A stretch of 64,000 nucleotides of DNA from contig OZ022509.1 of the NCBI GenBank assembly GCA_963989385.1, forward strand, positions 53,274,271-53,338,270. Reading direction: 5' to 3'. Positions 11,406 to 22,294 of this stretch are shown here, piece by piece (position 1 is the first letter of the stretch; each line of letters starts with the position of its first letter). The stretch is from Ctena decussata. Taxonomy: Eukaryota > Mollusca > Bivalvia > Lucinida > Lucinidae. The position numbers and the translations under genes are program-made. The notes below the pieces were generated by a model. That model worked only from the letters and a program-made list of their open reading frames with translations. It did not search any database and was not told the origin of the DNA.

Positions 11406-11840
11406 CTGTAAACAATTAAATCCCTGCCCCAACCCAACTATCTAATTCTTTGAGAAAGCTGTCTGCTATTAAAAAAATTCAGAATCAGACCAGACTGCCT
11501 GAATGTACAGTGTGATCAAAGAGTAGGTTCTTTGAAAAACTAACAGATATCACAGGGTTTATACCAAATTGCTTACCTGTGACGTCCACCTATCTGGTCC
11601 TGTAGAAGTCACCCGAGAATTGGGTGATAAGCATTACCAATAACAGTAAATGATACTATTGATAATGGCTGTCATTCGAGCTGATACTGCTTTTGATTGT
11701 CTCTGACGACAGCCATTTTTGCATGTATGGTAACTGACTGGCTCAGTGAACAGCCAGATAAGGAAATTGTTATTTCCCCACTGAATATGGCCAGTCTTCC
11801 CCACGCACATATTCCCCAAATGCAACTGCTACTAAGCTTC

Positions 11841-12050
11841 AGGGGCTGTATTTATGAAACGACTTAAGTGGTTGCTATGCTGTTGCTAAGGCTAAATTTC
11901 TTTGAAGGAGATCCCCTACAACTATGAAATTTGCTCTGGAAGACTGTTCCTCCAGACCAAATTTCATAGTTGTAGGGAGTCTCCTTTATAGAAATTCAGC
12001 CTTAGCAACCGCATAGCAACGACTTAAGTGGCTTTATGAATACGGCCCCT
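11841..12050. mobile_element. Palindromic MITE, GGGGCCGTATTCATAAA family
   Basis: Long fold-back with arms AACGACTTAAGTGG...TTGCTATGC and centre GGAAGACTGTTCC. Related copies at 13556-13785, 17733-17888 and 18356-18576. Confidence 0.8.
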
Positions 12051-12424
12051 GATCTAGCCAGCTGAGTTGGAGTATTTTCTGTAGCATGCAGCGGTACTTT
12101 CTGTCTCAACTCCATCTCAGGAACCCAGATCATATCAAAAAGTCCATGCCATTCTTGGATTATCATCACATCAGCTGTTTACCGTAATACTCCAAGGTGG
12201 ATGATCACGTTTTCTTCTGTCATTTTCTTACAATATTTTGAATGAGGAAAGCCCAGGAATTCTCTGCATTTTACTCAATAAATTCATCGGATAAATTTGT
12301 TGTTTCTGTATGCATTCTTTTCTTAATGCGCCAAAAAGCAGACGACAAAATTTACATCTGCAGAAATTTCAAAAAATGTTTTGTTCAAGCTATATCATAT
12401 TGAGAATTCAAAGACCATAGGGAA

Positions 12425-12487
12425 ACAGTATAGATCCAGATGAGGTGGCTCATTATGAGCCACCTCACCTGGATCTACACTGTTTGC
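12425..12487. repeat. Hairpin, AGATGAGGTGGCTCATTATG family
   Basis: A 63 bp palindrome centred on CTCATTATGAG with outer arms AAACAGTxTAGATCCAG. This is the hairpin found upstream of several finger-exon acceptors. Confidence 0.8.
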
Positions 12488-13289
12488 CGATCGAACTATT
12501 TTAATTTTTGGCACTTTGAGGGTTAAAATGAAGGGCAGAAAATGTATAATCGTGAGTACTTTTTGGGGATATTCACGATTTTATCCTGGGTTTTATTTTT
12601 TGTATTTGTCCCCCAATATCACCAACTGGAAGCAGGTTATGGTGTTCTCTATGAATGTTGTTTTTGCTACAAAACTGAGGGAGGTTTAAACATGAAAACT
12701 TGTAAACTCTCAGAAAAGACAAGTACAGTATATACCAGTTTAAAGTACTAACAAGTATGCATTCTCTGCGTCATATTCTCTAAGACTGCATTCGGAAATA
12801 AAGAAGCTGTCATGAAAAAAGTAACCATGAAGGAGATCGTGGTAATGAAATTCCAGGTATTTCCTCAGATGTGAAACATCAGATGATCATCCACCCTGTA
12901 CTCTATTTAGTGTGAACGTTCGAACTCAATATTTCTGCAATGCCCAATTCTATTCATAAATTTGGACACGTTCATTTGTTTCCATATGCGTTTGGACAAC
13001 ACAGCAAAAAACTCAAGTTAATTCTACATCCTAAATCATCTTTTTGTATGTCATTATCAAATTAAACAAAAATTTCAGCTTAACTACATGTATTCTTACA
13101 TGACATTACTGCTTTCCCAATTGAGTGTATGGGAAGCAGCATTGTGAGAAAACAATTTACTTCTGTCTACATCTACCTTGAAATAGTCCTTTGGAAGTCC
13201 GCACAATATCTTTGCACTTTCATTCTATATATAACAGTAAAATTATTGCTGATTAACACATGTTGGAGGGTAGATCATGAAATAATTGA

Positions 13290-13525
13290 GTCGCAACACA
13301 ACAAAACCAACAAAGTGGTTGTGTGCCCAGCGCAGACTCAGATCAGCCTGGGTGTCTGCCCATTCTGATCAGTCTTCGCTGTCTTCATGAAGCTAGCTTA
13401 GACCCTTAGCTACCCTTTAAGCCCTTAGCGAAGCATCTGATCAGAATAGGCGGACGTCCAGGCTGATCTGAGTCTGCGCAGGGCGCACAACCACATTGTT
13501 GGTTTTTTCCTGGCTTAGCTCATAT
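13290..13525. mobile_element. Palindromic MITE, GCGACACGACAAAACCAAC family
   Basis: About 240 bp fold-back: AACCAACAAAGTGGTTGTG, GCCCAGCGCAGACTCAGATC, then the same inverted. Further copies near 17455, 19988, 28292, 39655, 42662, 47245, 51041, 55988, 58014 and 58888. Confidence 0.82.
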
Positions 13526-13555
13526 ATTAATTCACAATGGCTATATTTTTTATGG

Positions 13556-13785
13556 TCTGGAGTCGTATTTATAAAACCACTTAAGTGGTTGCTATGCTGT
13601 TGCTAGGGTTAAATTTCTTTGAATGAGGTTCCCTACAACTACAAAATTTGCTCTGGAGGAACAGTCTTTTTCAGACTGTTTCTCCAGAGCAAATTTCATA
13701 GTTGTAATTAATCTTCTTTATAGAAATTCAGCCTTAGCAACAGCATAGCAACCACTTAAGTGGCTTTAAAAATATGGCCCCTGCT
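13556..13785. mobile_element. Palindromic MITE, GTATTTATAAAACCACTTAAG variant
   Basis: Homologous to 11841-12050, with centre GGAACAGTCT...AGACTGTTTCTCC. Confidence 0.75.
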
Positions 13786-13914
13786 CTCCAACAGCATGTT
13801 AATCAGCAATTCATTCCTCATCATGAATTAGTATTTCATGATCTGCCCTCCACAATATGGTATCGAAAAAAATTCATGGGTTAAGAAAAATTATTTCTCA
13901 GATTTACAATATAC

Positions 13915-14132
13915 AGTCAACTCTCGATATCTCAAAGTCAAATTTTATTCTAAACTACTGATATCTCAAAGTAAATTTTCTGGTCCCAGAAAATTTACTT
14001 TGTGATATCAGTAGTTTGAGTTAAGAGGAGTTGAAAAGTAAAGAAAAATTGGAATTATGTCCTAACTATATTCTTTGATATAAGAAGGTACTTTGAGTTA
14101 TTAGTGTTTGTGATATCGAGAGTTGACTGTAC
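13915..14132. mobile_element. Palindromic MITE, ACAGTCAACTCTCGATATCTC family
   Basis: Ends ACAGTCAACTCTCGATATC and GATATCGAGAGTTGACTGT; centre CTGGTCCCAGAAAATTTAC. Ends 17 bp before the Z2 stop, so it forms part of its 3' region. Also at 30574-30832, 31078-31292, 38063-38272 and 50464-50690. Confidence 0.82.
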
Positions 14133-14148
14133 AGGAAACAGTCTGCCA

Positions 14149-14456
14149 TTAGCTAACATCCTCAGGGTGGTGAATCATCATATGCGATTTAAGGTGAGCT
14201 CTCTGTCGAAAACTACGATCACAAAGTTGACATTTGTGCGGTTTAAGGCCAGTATGGATCATACTGTGCCGCCTCAGCTGTGATTTGTTCACAAATCCTT
14301 TGCCACAAAAAGGACAAATTTGAGAACGTGCCACAGCAGCCAGAGGGTTTGTCTGGTTTGATGGGAATGTGAAGTGCTGGCCAGTTGATAAGGAGTTCAG
14401 TTGCTGCTCAGCGTTAGGATGAACTTCTGAAGAGGTCATACCTGCTAGCAACCAGT
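14149..14456 (-). CDS. Z2: terminal exon with two C2H2 zinc fingers
   Basis: The acceptor is TCTTCCTTTGCAG, ending at 14457, with the exon beginning in phase 1 (x|AC). About 101 residues follow. A linker of about 46 residues (WLLAGMTSSE...) leads into finger 1 at about 47-67 (CPFC...H-x3-H) and finger 2 at about 75-95 (CQLC...H-x3-H). The exon ends HPEDVS and a TAA. The first linker between fingers is TGLKPHK, a variant of TGEKP. Predicted contacts are N,S,Q,R and Q,A,H,S. Z3 is a close paralogue lying in a duplicated block. An ATG nine codons upstream of the acceptor makes an open frame, but the conserved acceptor argues against its use as the start. It is likely a nuclear sequence-specific DNA-binding C-terminus. 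Confidence 0.82.
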
Positions 14457-14889
14457 CTGCAAAGGAAGACAAATTGAGTTTCATCAGTATTTCAGTTGTG
14501 TCAAGATGATGGTAGGATGATAATGAAAGGCTGAGTGAAATGAGACCCTATTCACAATGTGAAGAATTCCACTGCAGGTGTATATGAATCTGGTACTGCT
14601 TGTGCAGTAAGTCAGCACTTAACCGACTTCCTGCAATGGAGGATCACTCAAACAGAAGTAAAGAAAAAAAGAAAACATCTTTTAAGAAGGTCTACAGGCA
14701 TGTACCATGCATATACAAACATCAAAACTCCAACATAAAACACAGAGACTGACAGAACCTTGCAGATTTTCAGAAATTAAAAAAAAAAAAAAAAATAAAA
14801 GTGAGAAAAGCCTCATGTGTCATGAACTGCAACTATCTTTTGGAATTTACAGTAAAAATTCTAAACATTTGGGCAGATAGATCTGGGTA

Positions 14890-15919
14890 ACAAGGGCTTC
14901 GCAAGCGGCGCATAATACACCCATTTAAATGTCATAAAGCAGTTACAGAATGAACAAGATTGCTTACAAAAGGATAGACAGGCAGACAAACAGAGGCAAC
15001 CACTCTATAATTAATGACTGCTACATTATTTAAGTATCTGACCCATCAAATACTATTAGTATACCAAAAGTCAGCTTCCAAGGTAAGTTTCTTGCCTAAG
15101 TCATACAAGGGAGATAAACTAAAGATACTAGATATACCATTTTCGGTTCTATTACATTCCCTTGGCATGATTGATAATAGACATCATATCACCATTAAGT
15201 TGTATTAAAATAGGATGAGTAAACAGGAAATTTATGCAAGGGCAGATAATTCAGTAAGCCAGAGTTGTGGTTCTTGCTCAGGATACGTTGCCCCATTATT
15301 ATACACATTCCTACAAAGCTTCATTCTAATATTTCAAAAGGCTCAGGAGATATGGAGTGAATGAGAAACACCTAAAAATACTAATCAAATGGAGGTTACT
15401 CCAAAATTAAGAAAGGGGGAGCAACCATTCTTATATATGACACATTGTCTTGTGATCATGCACATTGCTATAAAGTTTCATCATAATATTCTAAACAGTT
15501 ACCAAGTTATGGCATGCACAAGATAAGTATACACAAAAAATAGCCTAAAAGCACTAATGGAATGGATGTAACTCTAAAATGAAGAAAGGGAGAGCAGCCA
15601 TTGTTGTACGCGACACACCGTTAGGACTTCATACACATTGCTATGAAGTTTTATAAAGATATCCCGAACAGTTATCTAGTTACGGCGCGTACAAGACTTA
15701 CAGGGAAAAAATTAATCAAAGGGGCATAACTTCGAAAGTAAGAAAGGGGGAGCAACCATTCTTGTACGCGACATTTTCACTCAACCTAATACATATGCCT
15801 ACCAAATTTCATGAAGATATCCCAAATGGTTACTGATTTATGGCGCGTACTAGAATGTTTATGGATGGACTGACAGCGCCACGACATAATACGTTTGTTT
15901 TTTTTTCAAAACGGGCGTA
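14890..15919 (+). mobile_element. Interspersed ~1 kb repeat, CAAGGGCTTCGCAAG family
   Basis: Present in duplication copy 1 and absent from the equivalent point of copy 2 (GATCTGAGTAAAAAGTG near 18912), so it is mobile and inserted after, or was lost since, the duplication. Ends CAAGGGCTTCGCAAGCGG and CAAAACGGGCGTAT, which are not inverted copies. Confidence 0.72.
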
Positions 15920-15930
15920 TAAAAAGTGTA

Positions 15931-16013
15931 GACCCTGATCAGACTGCTCCTTTGGAAGCAGTCTGATCAGGGTCTGCTCCTTTGGAAGCAGTCTGATCAG
16001 GGTCTACACTGCC
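15931..16013. repeat. Hairpin with a duplicated arm (GTAGACCCTGATCAGAC family)
   Basis: The palindrome has one arm, CTCCTTTGGAAGCAGTCTG, repeated twice in tandem. Confidence 0.65.
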
Positions 16014-16051
16014 ATTCCAGCTGCATCTTTTAGACACAATATTGCATGTTT

Positions 16052-16378
16052 AAAGACAGAGATGGGACTATATAAGGAGAATTAACTTCCAGTGTCATTA
16101 TCTTGGACGGACACCCGGCGCCAGGTGTGTGCAACTATGGTTACGTACCGTTGAGCCACTTGGGTAATGTCGATACGAGAATTGAACAGAACAGAACAGA
16201 ACAGTGTCATTATGTCTCTTGATCTCATAGTGTCAACACCTCAAATCAGCCAATAAAATCATCATAACTGTTAATTCTGGTCCACTGATTGGTTGACTAA
16301 ATTTTCACACCTTTACCTATACAGGTAACATTGTTATATGCTGGGGACCAGACCCCCCGGCAAAGAAGTCCTGTCTTT
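16052..16378. mobile_element. TIR element carrying a nested SINE
   Basis: TTTAAAGACAG at one end and CTGTCTTTAAA at the other. Duplication copy 2 shows the empty site (GCATGTTTAAACCAAAC, near 18990). Confidence 0.62.
16102..16201. mobile_element. Short SINE-like insert with (ACAGA)n tail
   Basis: About 100 bp ending in ACAGAACAGAACAGAA and flanked by a 12 bp duplication CAGTGTCATTAT at 16090-16101 and 16202-16213. The origin of its head is not recognised. Confidence 0.6.
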
Positions 16379-16857
16379 AAATCAAACAATCCCATTTTTA
16401 GGACAGTTTTAGGACAATTATTTGAGATGTCCCAATTTTTTGAGTTTTTACAGCGTAACATTGCATTATGTGCTGTCAGAGTCATTGCCAGAAACATTTC
16501 TTTCCTGTGTGTAAATATAATGTATCAGCCAGAATCTCATTTCACAACATAATCTACATTTTTACAATGTTATCTATAAATCCAATGTTAAGAATATTAA
16601 TACAATACCATTGAACCTTTTTTTTTTATTATTTAGAGTGAACATAAGAACACAATATACCGTATTCTACCTAATTAGCGCACACGCCTCTATAAGCGCA
16701 CGCCGTGGCAATTTGTGAGGCATAGGACTATTAATGCACATATTTTTACTGGTTTATCCCTTTGCTTTCTCGTTTACAAGTGCTGAAAATGCAATTGAAT
16801 ATTTAAGTTTTTACTTCTAAATCTTCTCTATCATTCTACATGTATATCCATACAAAT

Positions 16858-16921
16858 TTAAAGGTTAAGCATCAGAGAAAAGCTGCTTATAAGCAGCTTT
16901 TCTCTGATGCTTTACCTTTAA
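16858..16921. repeat. Perfect-looking hairpin AAGCAGCTTTTCTCTGATGC
   Basis: 64 bp palindrome with centre GCTTATAAGC. Confidence 0.75.
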
Positions 16922-17454
16922 ATTCGTTCCCTTCAATATATAATACCCTATTAAAATATGTGCTTATGTGAAAGGAAGTTTACTACAAGTATTTGCTGCC
17001 ATTTTGAAAAACTTAAGCGCACAGGGTGCTAATAAGGTTGATTACGGTATCTGCAGTGCCCTATTCCATTCACAAATTTGGGCAAGTTCATTTGTTTCCA
17101 TACTAGTTCGGACAACACAGCAAAAAACTAAAGTTAATTCTAATGGTCCTAAATCAACTTTTTGTGTGTTGTTATCAAATTAAACAAAAATTTCAGCCTA
17201 ACTATTCTTAAATGACATTACTGCTTTCCCCATTGAGCATTATGGGAAGTGGCATTGTGAGAAAATATTTACTTCCCCCGACATCTGCCGTGAGATAGTC
17301 CTTTGGAAATATTACATTATCTTGGTATTTTCATTCTATATAATGTTAAAATGGAAACCATTTTTCATTACTCTTGAATTATTGCTGATTAACACGTTGG
17401 AGGAATTATTGCTGATTAACACGTTGGAGGGTAGATAATGAAATATGAGCCAAT

Positions 17455-17612
17455 ATGACAAAACCAACAATGTGGTTGTGTGCCCAGCGCAGACTCAGGT
17501 CAGCCTGGTCATCCACCCAGTCTGATCACTCTTTGCTAAGGGCTTAAGCTTAAAGGGAGCTAAGGGTCTGCGCTGGGCGCACAACCACATTGTTGGTTTT
17601 CTTGTGTCGCGG
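17455..17612. mobile_element. Palindromic MITE, GCGACACGACAAAACCAAC family (deleted copy)
   Basis: Shortened in the centre relative to 13290-13525, to which it is positionally equivalent in the segmental duplication. Confidence 0.72.
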
Positions 17613-17732
17613 CTCATATATTAATTCACAATGGCTATACTTTTGAAGGGCAGATCATGTAAATATCAATACATGACAGCTATATTGATTCATGATGGCA
17701 AAGCTGTCGTGAATAAATATTACATAATCTAG

Positions 17733-17888
17733 GGTCGTATTTATAAAGCAACTTAAGTGGTTGCTATGCTGTTGCTGAGGCTCAATTTCGCTGGAGATTC
17801 TCTACAACTATGAGATTTGTGTTGGAGGAACAGTCTGAAAAAGACTGTTCCTCCAGAGCAAATTTCAAAGTTGTAGGAAATCTCCAAC
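17733..17888. mobile_element. Truncated palindromic MITE, GTATTTATAAA family
   Basis: Equivalent of 13556-13785; the right arm is cut off after GTTGTAGGAAATCTCC. Confidence 0.65.
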
Positions 17889-18005
17889 AAAGTGTTAATC
17901 AGCAATTCTCTCATCATCATGAATTAGTATTTCATAATCTGCCCTCCACAATATGTTCTCAGCAAACATTCATGAATAAGGAAAAAATATTCCTTAGATA
18001 AACAA

Positions 18006-18316
18006 TTAGCTAACTTCCTCAGGGTGGTGAATCATCATATGCGATTTAAGGTGAGCTCTCTGTCGGAAACTACGATCACAAAGTCGACATTTGTGCGGTT
18101 TAATGCCAGTATGGATCATATTGTGCCGCTTCAGCTCCGATTTGTTCGGAAATCCTTTGCCACAAAAAGGACAAATCTGAGAACGTGCCACAGCAGCCGG
18201 AGGGTTTGTCTGGTTTGACGGAAATGTGAAGTGCCTGCCAGCTGGTAAGGAGTTCAGTGGCTGCTCAGCGTTAAGGTGAACTTCTTCCGAAGATGTCACA
18301 CCTGCTAGCATCCAGT
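18006..18316 (-). CDS. Z3: terminal exon with two C2H2 zinc fingers
   Basis: This is a paralogue of Z2 in the second copy of a segmental duplication. The acceptor TTTCCTTTGCAG ends at 18317 and the exon is in phase 1. The 102 residues comprise a linker (WMLAGVTSSEEVH...), finger 1 (CPFC..GFPNKSELKRH, H-x3-H), finger 2 (CRLC..SFRQRAHLKSH, H-x3-H), then HPEEVS and a TAA. Relative to Z2, finger 1 changes -1,2,3,6 from N,S,Q,R to N,S,E,R, while finger 2 (Q,A,H,S) is unchanged. An extra Glu codon sits in the linker. A palindromic MITE is inserted 39 nt upstream of the acceptor, in the zone where a branch point is expected, so this copy may splice differently from Z2. Confidence 0.82.
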
Positions 18317-18355
18317 CTGCAAAGGAAAATAAATTGAGTTTCAACAGTATTTCAG

Positions 18356-18576
18356 GGGCCGTATTCATAAAACGACTTAAGTGGTTGCTATGCTGTTGCT
18401 AAGGCTAAATTTCTTTGAAGGAGATTCCCTACAACTATGAAATTTGCTCTAGAGGAACAGTCTTACAAAGACTGTTCCTCCAGACCAAATATCATAGTTG
18501 TAGGGAATCTCCTTTATAGATATTTAGCCTTAGCAACCGCATAGCAACGACTTAAGTGGCTTTATGAATACGGCCC
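18356..18576. mobile_element. Palindromic MITE next to the Z3 acceptor
   Basis: GGGGCCGTATTCATAAAACG to TATGAATACGGCCCC, inserted 39 nt upstream of the Z3 acceptor. The empty site in copy 1 (TTTCAGTTGTG) shows a 2-3 bp duplication (CAG or AG). Confidence 0.82.
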
Positions 18577-19104
18577 CAGTTGTGTCAAGATGACAGTAAG
18601 ATGACAATGAAAAGCTGAGTGAAACTAGACCCAATTTACGATGCGAGGAATTCCACTGCTGGGGTATTTAAATCCGGCTTGTGCAGTAAGCCAGCACTTA
18701 ACCGACTTCCTGCAACAGAAGAACACTCAAACAGCAGTAAAGAAAAAAAGAAAACATCTTTTAAGAAGGTCTACAGGCATAAACTCCAACATAAACCACA
18801 CAGCCAAACAAAGCCTTGCAGATCTTCAGGCATCAACAAAAAATCAGGTGTCATGAGCTGCATCTATCTGTTGGAATTTACAATAAAAATTCTTAACATT
18901 TGGACATAGAGATCTGAGTAAAAAGTGTAGACCCAAAGGAGCAGTCTGATCAAGGTCTACACTGCCATTCCAGCTGCATCTTTTAGACACACAATTGCAT
19001 GTTTAAACCAAACTATCCCATTTTTAGGACAGTATGATACTTATTTGAGGTGTCCAAATTTGTAGAATTTTTACAGTATTATATTGCATTATGTGCTGTC
19101 TGAG

Positions 19105-19415
19105 TCACTGGCCCTATTCGACTGGTAAGATTCATAAAATTGCTATGAAATTTTGCGTGGGAGTGTGATAGGTCCTTGTAAAAGCTGGTCACATGGCCAA
19201 ATGAAATTCAAGAGTTTTTTTCAAGCTCATAGGTGACCATGCGTCTCAAATGGTATTACCTTTTTTATAAGTGCCTTTCATGTAGAACGGTCACTTAAGA
19301 GCATGAAAAAATCCTAAAATTCATTTGGACCAAGTGACCGTCTTTTACAGGAACCTATCACACTCCCACACATATTTTAACAAAAATTTCACATACTTTA
19401 CCAGTTGAATATGGC
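19105..19415. repeat. Large fold-back, TATTCGACTGGTAA family
   Basis: Arms TATTCGACTGGTAA..ATT and TTTACCAGTTGAATA; inner arms GGGAGTGTGATAGGTCC and GGAACCTATCACACTCCCAC. About 310 bp. Confidence 0.72.
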
Positions 19416-19654
19416 CATTGCCAGAAATATTTCATTCCTGCACTTGAATACAATTTATCATCCAAAATCTCATTACACAATATAATCTACATTTTTACAG
19501 GGTCATCTAAAATCCAAACTTTAGACTGTGAATACAATATCATCAAATGTTTTTTTTCATAACTGCAATATACATTTTAGAGTCGCACCAAAAGCTGTTA
19601 AGAGAATATTGTCATCCCCTTTGAAAACCTAATCTACTGGAGAATGTTATCATA

Positions 19655-19955
19655 AGGCTTATGGGCATATCTGCATGTTTTTTCCTACCATATTTACAAA
19701 GGGGGACAACTTTTGTATTTTCCTGTTATCTTCCTAGGACAATGCAGCCATTTCCCAATGGTGTTTACTCTTTAACCCTGTTGCACTCAGAACAGCCAAA
19801 ACTCCATAGAGTTTTGGCTGTTCTGAGTGCAATAGGGTTAAGGAAAGAATTTGCTCTTACAGGAACAAGAGTTGACCACTAATGAGAAGGGAGGCAAAAA
19901 CATGAGTATGTCAGAGTTGCTTCCTCTGAAAATGTACCCACTCACCTTAAAAATC
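19655..19955. mobile_element. GTGAATGGGTACAC MITE, interrupted
   Basis: Reverse-oriented MITE with a TTAA palindrome inserted in its centre at 19772-19841. Confidence 0.65.
19772..19841. mobile_element. 70 bp palindrome flanked by TTAA
   Basis: TTAACCCTGTTGCACTCAGA to TGCAATAGGGTTAA. TTAA ends suggest piggyBac-type targeting. Other copies: 39356-39425, 56762-56831, 57052-57121. Confidence 0.72.
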
Positions 19956-19987
19956 TTCTCAGAGCATGAATAGAATAATATGAAATA

Positions 19988-20228
19988 AGCCGCAACACAA
20001 TAAAAGCAACAAAGTGGCATGTGAGCCTAGCGAAGACTCAGATCAGCCTGGGCATCTGCCCAGTCAAATCAGAGTCTTTGCTGTTGGCATTGAGGTAGCT
20101 TAGACCTTTAGCTATCCTTTAAGTGCACAGCAAAAACTCTGATCAGACTGGGCTGATGCCCAGGCTGATCTGAGTATTCGCTGGAGGGTACATACCACTT
20201 TGTTGGTTTTGTCATGTCGCCGCTCAAA
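19988..20228. mobile_element. Palindromic MITE, GCAACACAATAAAAGCAAC variant
   Basis: Member of the GCGACACGACAAAACCAAC family. Confidence 0.75.
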
Positions 20229-20775
20229 TCTCCATTGGCATTACTATTTATATACTTTTAGAGAGTGCATGTATTATTTTGAAATACCTTCTTGACCATC
20301 ACATTATAAAAACTTCATTCTGAAACTACTAAGAATTTCATCAATCTCTTTACAATGCATCCTTTTTTTAGACTGTGAACAAAATAATGACCGTTTTTCT
20401 CCATTTTCAACTCACAAAATCTCCATTCTTCTTTGTGTATCACTTATAATCCATTCTCACCATTAACATTACTGAACAGCATCATGTGAAAAGATATCTG
20501 AGCTTAGGCTATGTGATATGTCCTTCAACAAACTGTTTTATATCACTCTCCATTCATTTATAAATATAACTGAAAAATGCCATGAAAAAAAATCCAAAAG
20601 ATTTCCATAAAGAAAGGTGAAATTCACATAAAACAGGTTTCAGAACAAACAGAGGCATTACAAATAATACTGACCCTTGATATGCAAAAGTGCAGATGAC
20701 AAAATGTATGTCAGAAAATTTCAAAAACTGTTTCATCCCCAAGTTATATCAAGAATTCAAAGACTAGAGAACAAA
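20229..20775. other. Unannotated AT-rich stretch
   Basis: No finger motif, splice-linked frame or repeat boundary could be seen here. Confidence 0.5.
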
Positions 20776-21163
20776 CATGGTAGACCCAGATGAGGGGATC
20801 AGTTTAAGCCACCTCCTCTGGATCTATGCTGTTTACAAATTAAACTACTGTAATGATCCTAAATTTCGGGAACCTGAAAACTGGACAATTAGTGTTCAAA
20901 AATTCTTAGAACGTTAATGCACCCAAAAGATGCTTAGTGAATGGCAAACATTGTAGACCCTTCAAGAGCAGTTTGATCTGGGTCTACAGTGTTTGCTCAG
21001 ACCTGTCTGTCCAAATATTTAGGGTCATTACAGTATTTCCATTTTGGTGCTTCAAAGGCCAAACTGTAGTTTTTGAGAGTGAACAGAATGCTTTTTCTTT
21101 CTTTCTCATTGAAAAAATATTTGCTATAAATATAACTATATTTGCTTTTGAAGCTTTACAGGT

Positions 21164-21505
21164 CACAGGGTATAATCGATTCCGCTAATTTTCACTTCCT
21201 GCAGAGACTGTACATCATATTTGGCTTCTGCGGAGACTGTCCGCGATCTCTTGCTTCCTGCAGAGACTTCTGTACATGATAAATGACTTCCTGCCGAGAC
21301 TGTCCGCGTGATTCTGCTTCCTGCTGAGGCTCTTGGCAGAAAGCAGAGTCACGCGGACAGTCTTGGCAGGAAGCCATTTTTCGAGGACAGTAGTCTCTGC
21401 AGGAAGCAAGATTTCGGGGACAGTCTCGGCGGAAGCCACATATGATGTACAGTCTCTGCAGGAAGCGAAAATTGGCGGAATCGATTATACCCTGTGCAGG
21501 TTAAA
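21164..21505. mobile_element. Fold-back with internal CTTCCTGC.GAGACTGT repeats
   Basis: Outer arms CACAGGGTATAATCGATTCC and GGAATCGATTATACCCTGTG; inside, a ~50 bp unit (CTTCCTGCAGAGACTGTxC) is tandemly repeated in one arm and inverted in the other. It lies directly 3' of the Z4 relic. Confidence 0.78.
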
Positions 21506-21572
21506 CTGTCCTTTCTTTGTGTGAACAGAATAATGTCTTTTCAGTCTTTCTGGTTGAAATTTTTGCCACAAA
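21500..21572 (-). pseudogene. Partial copy of the Z4 finger 2 end
   Basis: About 70 bp repeat the 3' end of Z4 (end of finger 2 including the YSVH-type residues) immediately downstream of it, together with the flank ending AATTAG. It has no first finger and no acceptor. It is a relic of unequal duplication. Confidence 0.6.
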
Positions 21573-21577
21573 TTCAA

Positions 21578-21830
21578 CTAATTTTGCTTTTGAAGCTTTA
21601 AAAGTTAAACTGTCCTTTCTTAGTGTGAACAGAATAATGTCCTTTCAGCGTATCTTTCTGGTTGAAACCTTTTCCACATAGTTTACATTTAAATGGCTTC
21701 TCTCCAGTATGAACTCTGATATGGCGGCTGAGGTGCCACTTGCTCTGGAATAACTTGTTACAGAAACGACACATCGGCTGTGATTGAAGTGTGTTGTAGG
21801 TTTCATCTGTTAGTCTCGGCAGATTTATGT
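21578..21830 (-). pseudogene. Z4: two-finger exon shifted out of frame by one base
   Basis: The acceptor (CTCTTACAG ending at 21831) and the spacer DINLPRLTDETYNTLQS match Z5. Just before finger 1, however, the sequence reads TCAAGCCG where Z5 has TCTCAGCTG, one base shorter. From the phase-1 acceptor the frame therefore misses both fingers and meets a stop at the finger 2 helix. In the shifted frame both fingers are intact from an ATG at 21775 (MCRFCNKLF..., then CKLCGKGF...HYSVHTKK) with a longer tail to TAG at 21578, 65 residues in all; a TGA lies upstream in that frame at 21803-21805. The exon could be recently inactivated, read from a transcript in another phase, or a sequencing error. 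Confidence 0.7.
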
Positions 21831-22029
21831 CTGTAAGAGAAAAACAATGTGTTATTTCAGTATAACAGAAATTCAGTTTAGTTGCCGAGAGAACATTGTC
21901 ATTGTATCATTGATGCTGATACCACTTCATTTCAAGGTTTTGGGATGATGTTGCACCAACGCTGATGAAGCATCTCAAAGTTGCATATTGACTGGGTATA
22001 CCTGATATTTTCCGGATGCTTCTTTCAAA

Positions 22030-22262
22030 GAGTACGGGTATAACTCCATGTTTTTCCTCCTCCTTTTTTTTTTGAAATGGAGACGACTTTTGTGATTTCC
22101 TGTTTGATTACCCATAGGATGAACCCTTCCACCATGAAGTCTTCTTATAAAAGAAAGAATTTGCTCCTATGGGAGCAAATTCTTTCCTTTAAAAGTTGGC
22201 CCCCATTCAGGAGGGAGGCAAAAGTAAATATGGCAGAGTATCTCTGCATTGTTTACAGGCAA
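22030..22262. mobile_element. GTGAATGGGTACAC MITE
   Basis: Reverse copy with centre AGAATTTGCTCCTATGGGAG. It lies between Z4 and Z5. Confidence 0.65.
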
Positions 22263-22294
22263 ACAGATAACAAGACAAAATGAAGACATTTTCA

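Larger units (their letters stand above)
12940..16600. repeat. Segmental duplication, copy 1 (carries Z2)
   Basis: Sequence from about 12940 (TTCATAAATTTGGACACG...) through Z2 to about 16570 matches 17055-19525 around Z3, including exon, introns and both flanks. Copy 1 is longer because it holds elements that copy 2 lacks: a 1 kb repeat at 14890-15919 and a TIR element with a nested SINE at 16052-16378. Confidence 0.8.
17055..19525. repeat. Segmental duplication, copy 2 (carries Z3)
   Basis: This is the partner of 12940-16600. It has its own later insertions, notably a palindromic MITE at 18356-18576 whose empty site is visible in copy 1 (TATTTCAGTTGTGTCAAG at about 14489-14506). Confidence 0.8.
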
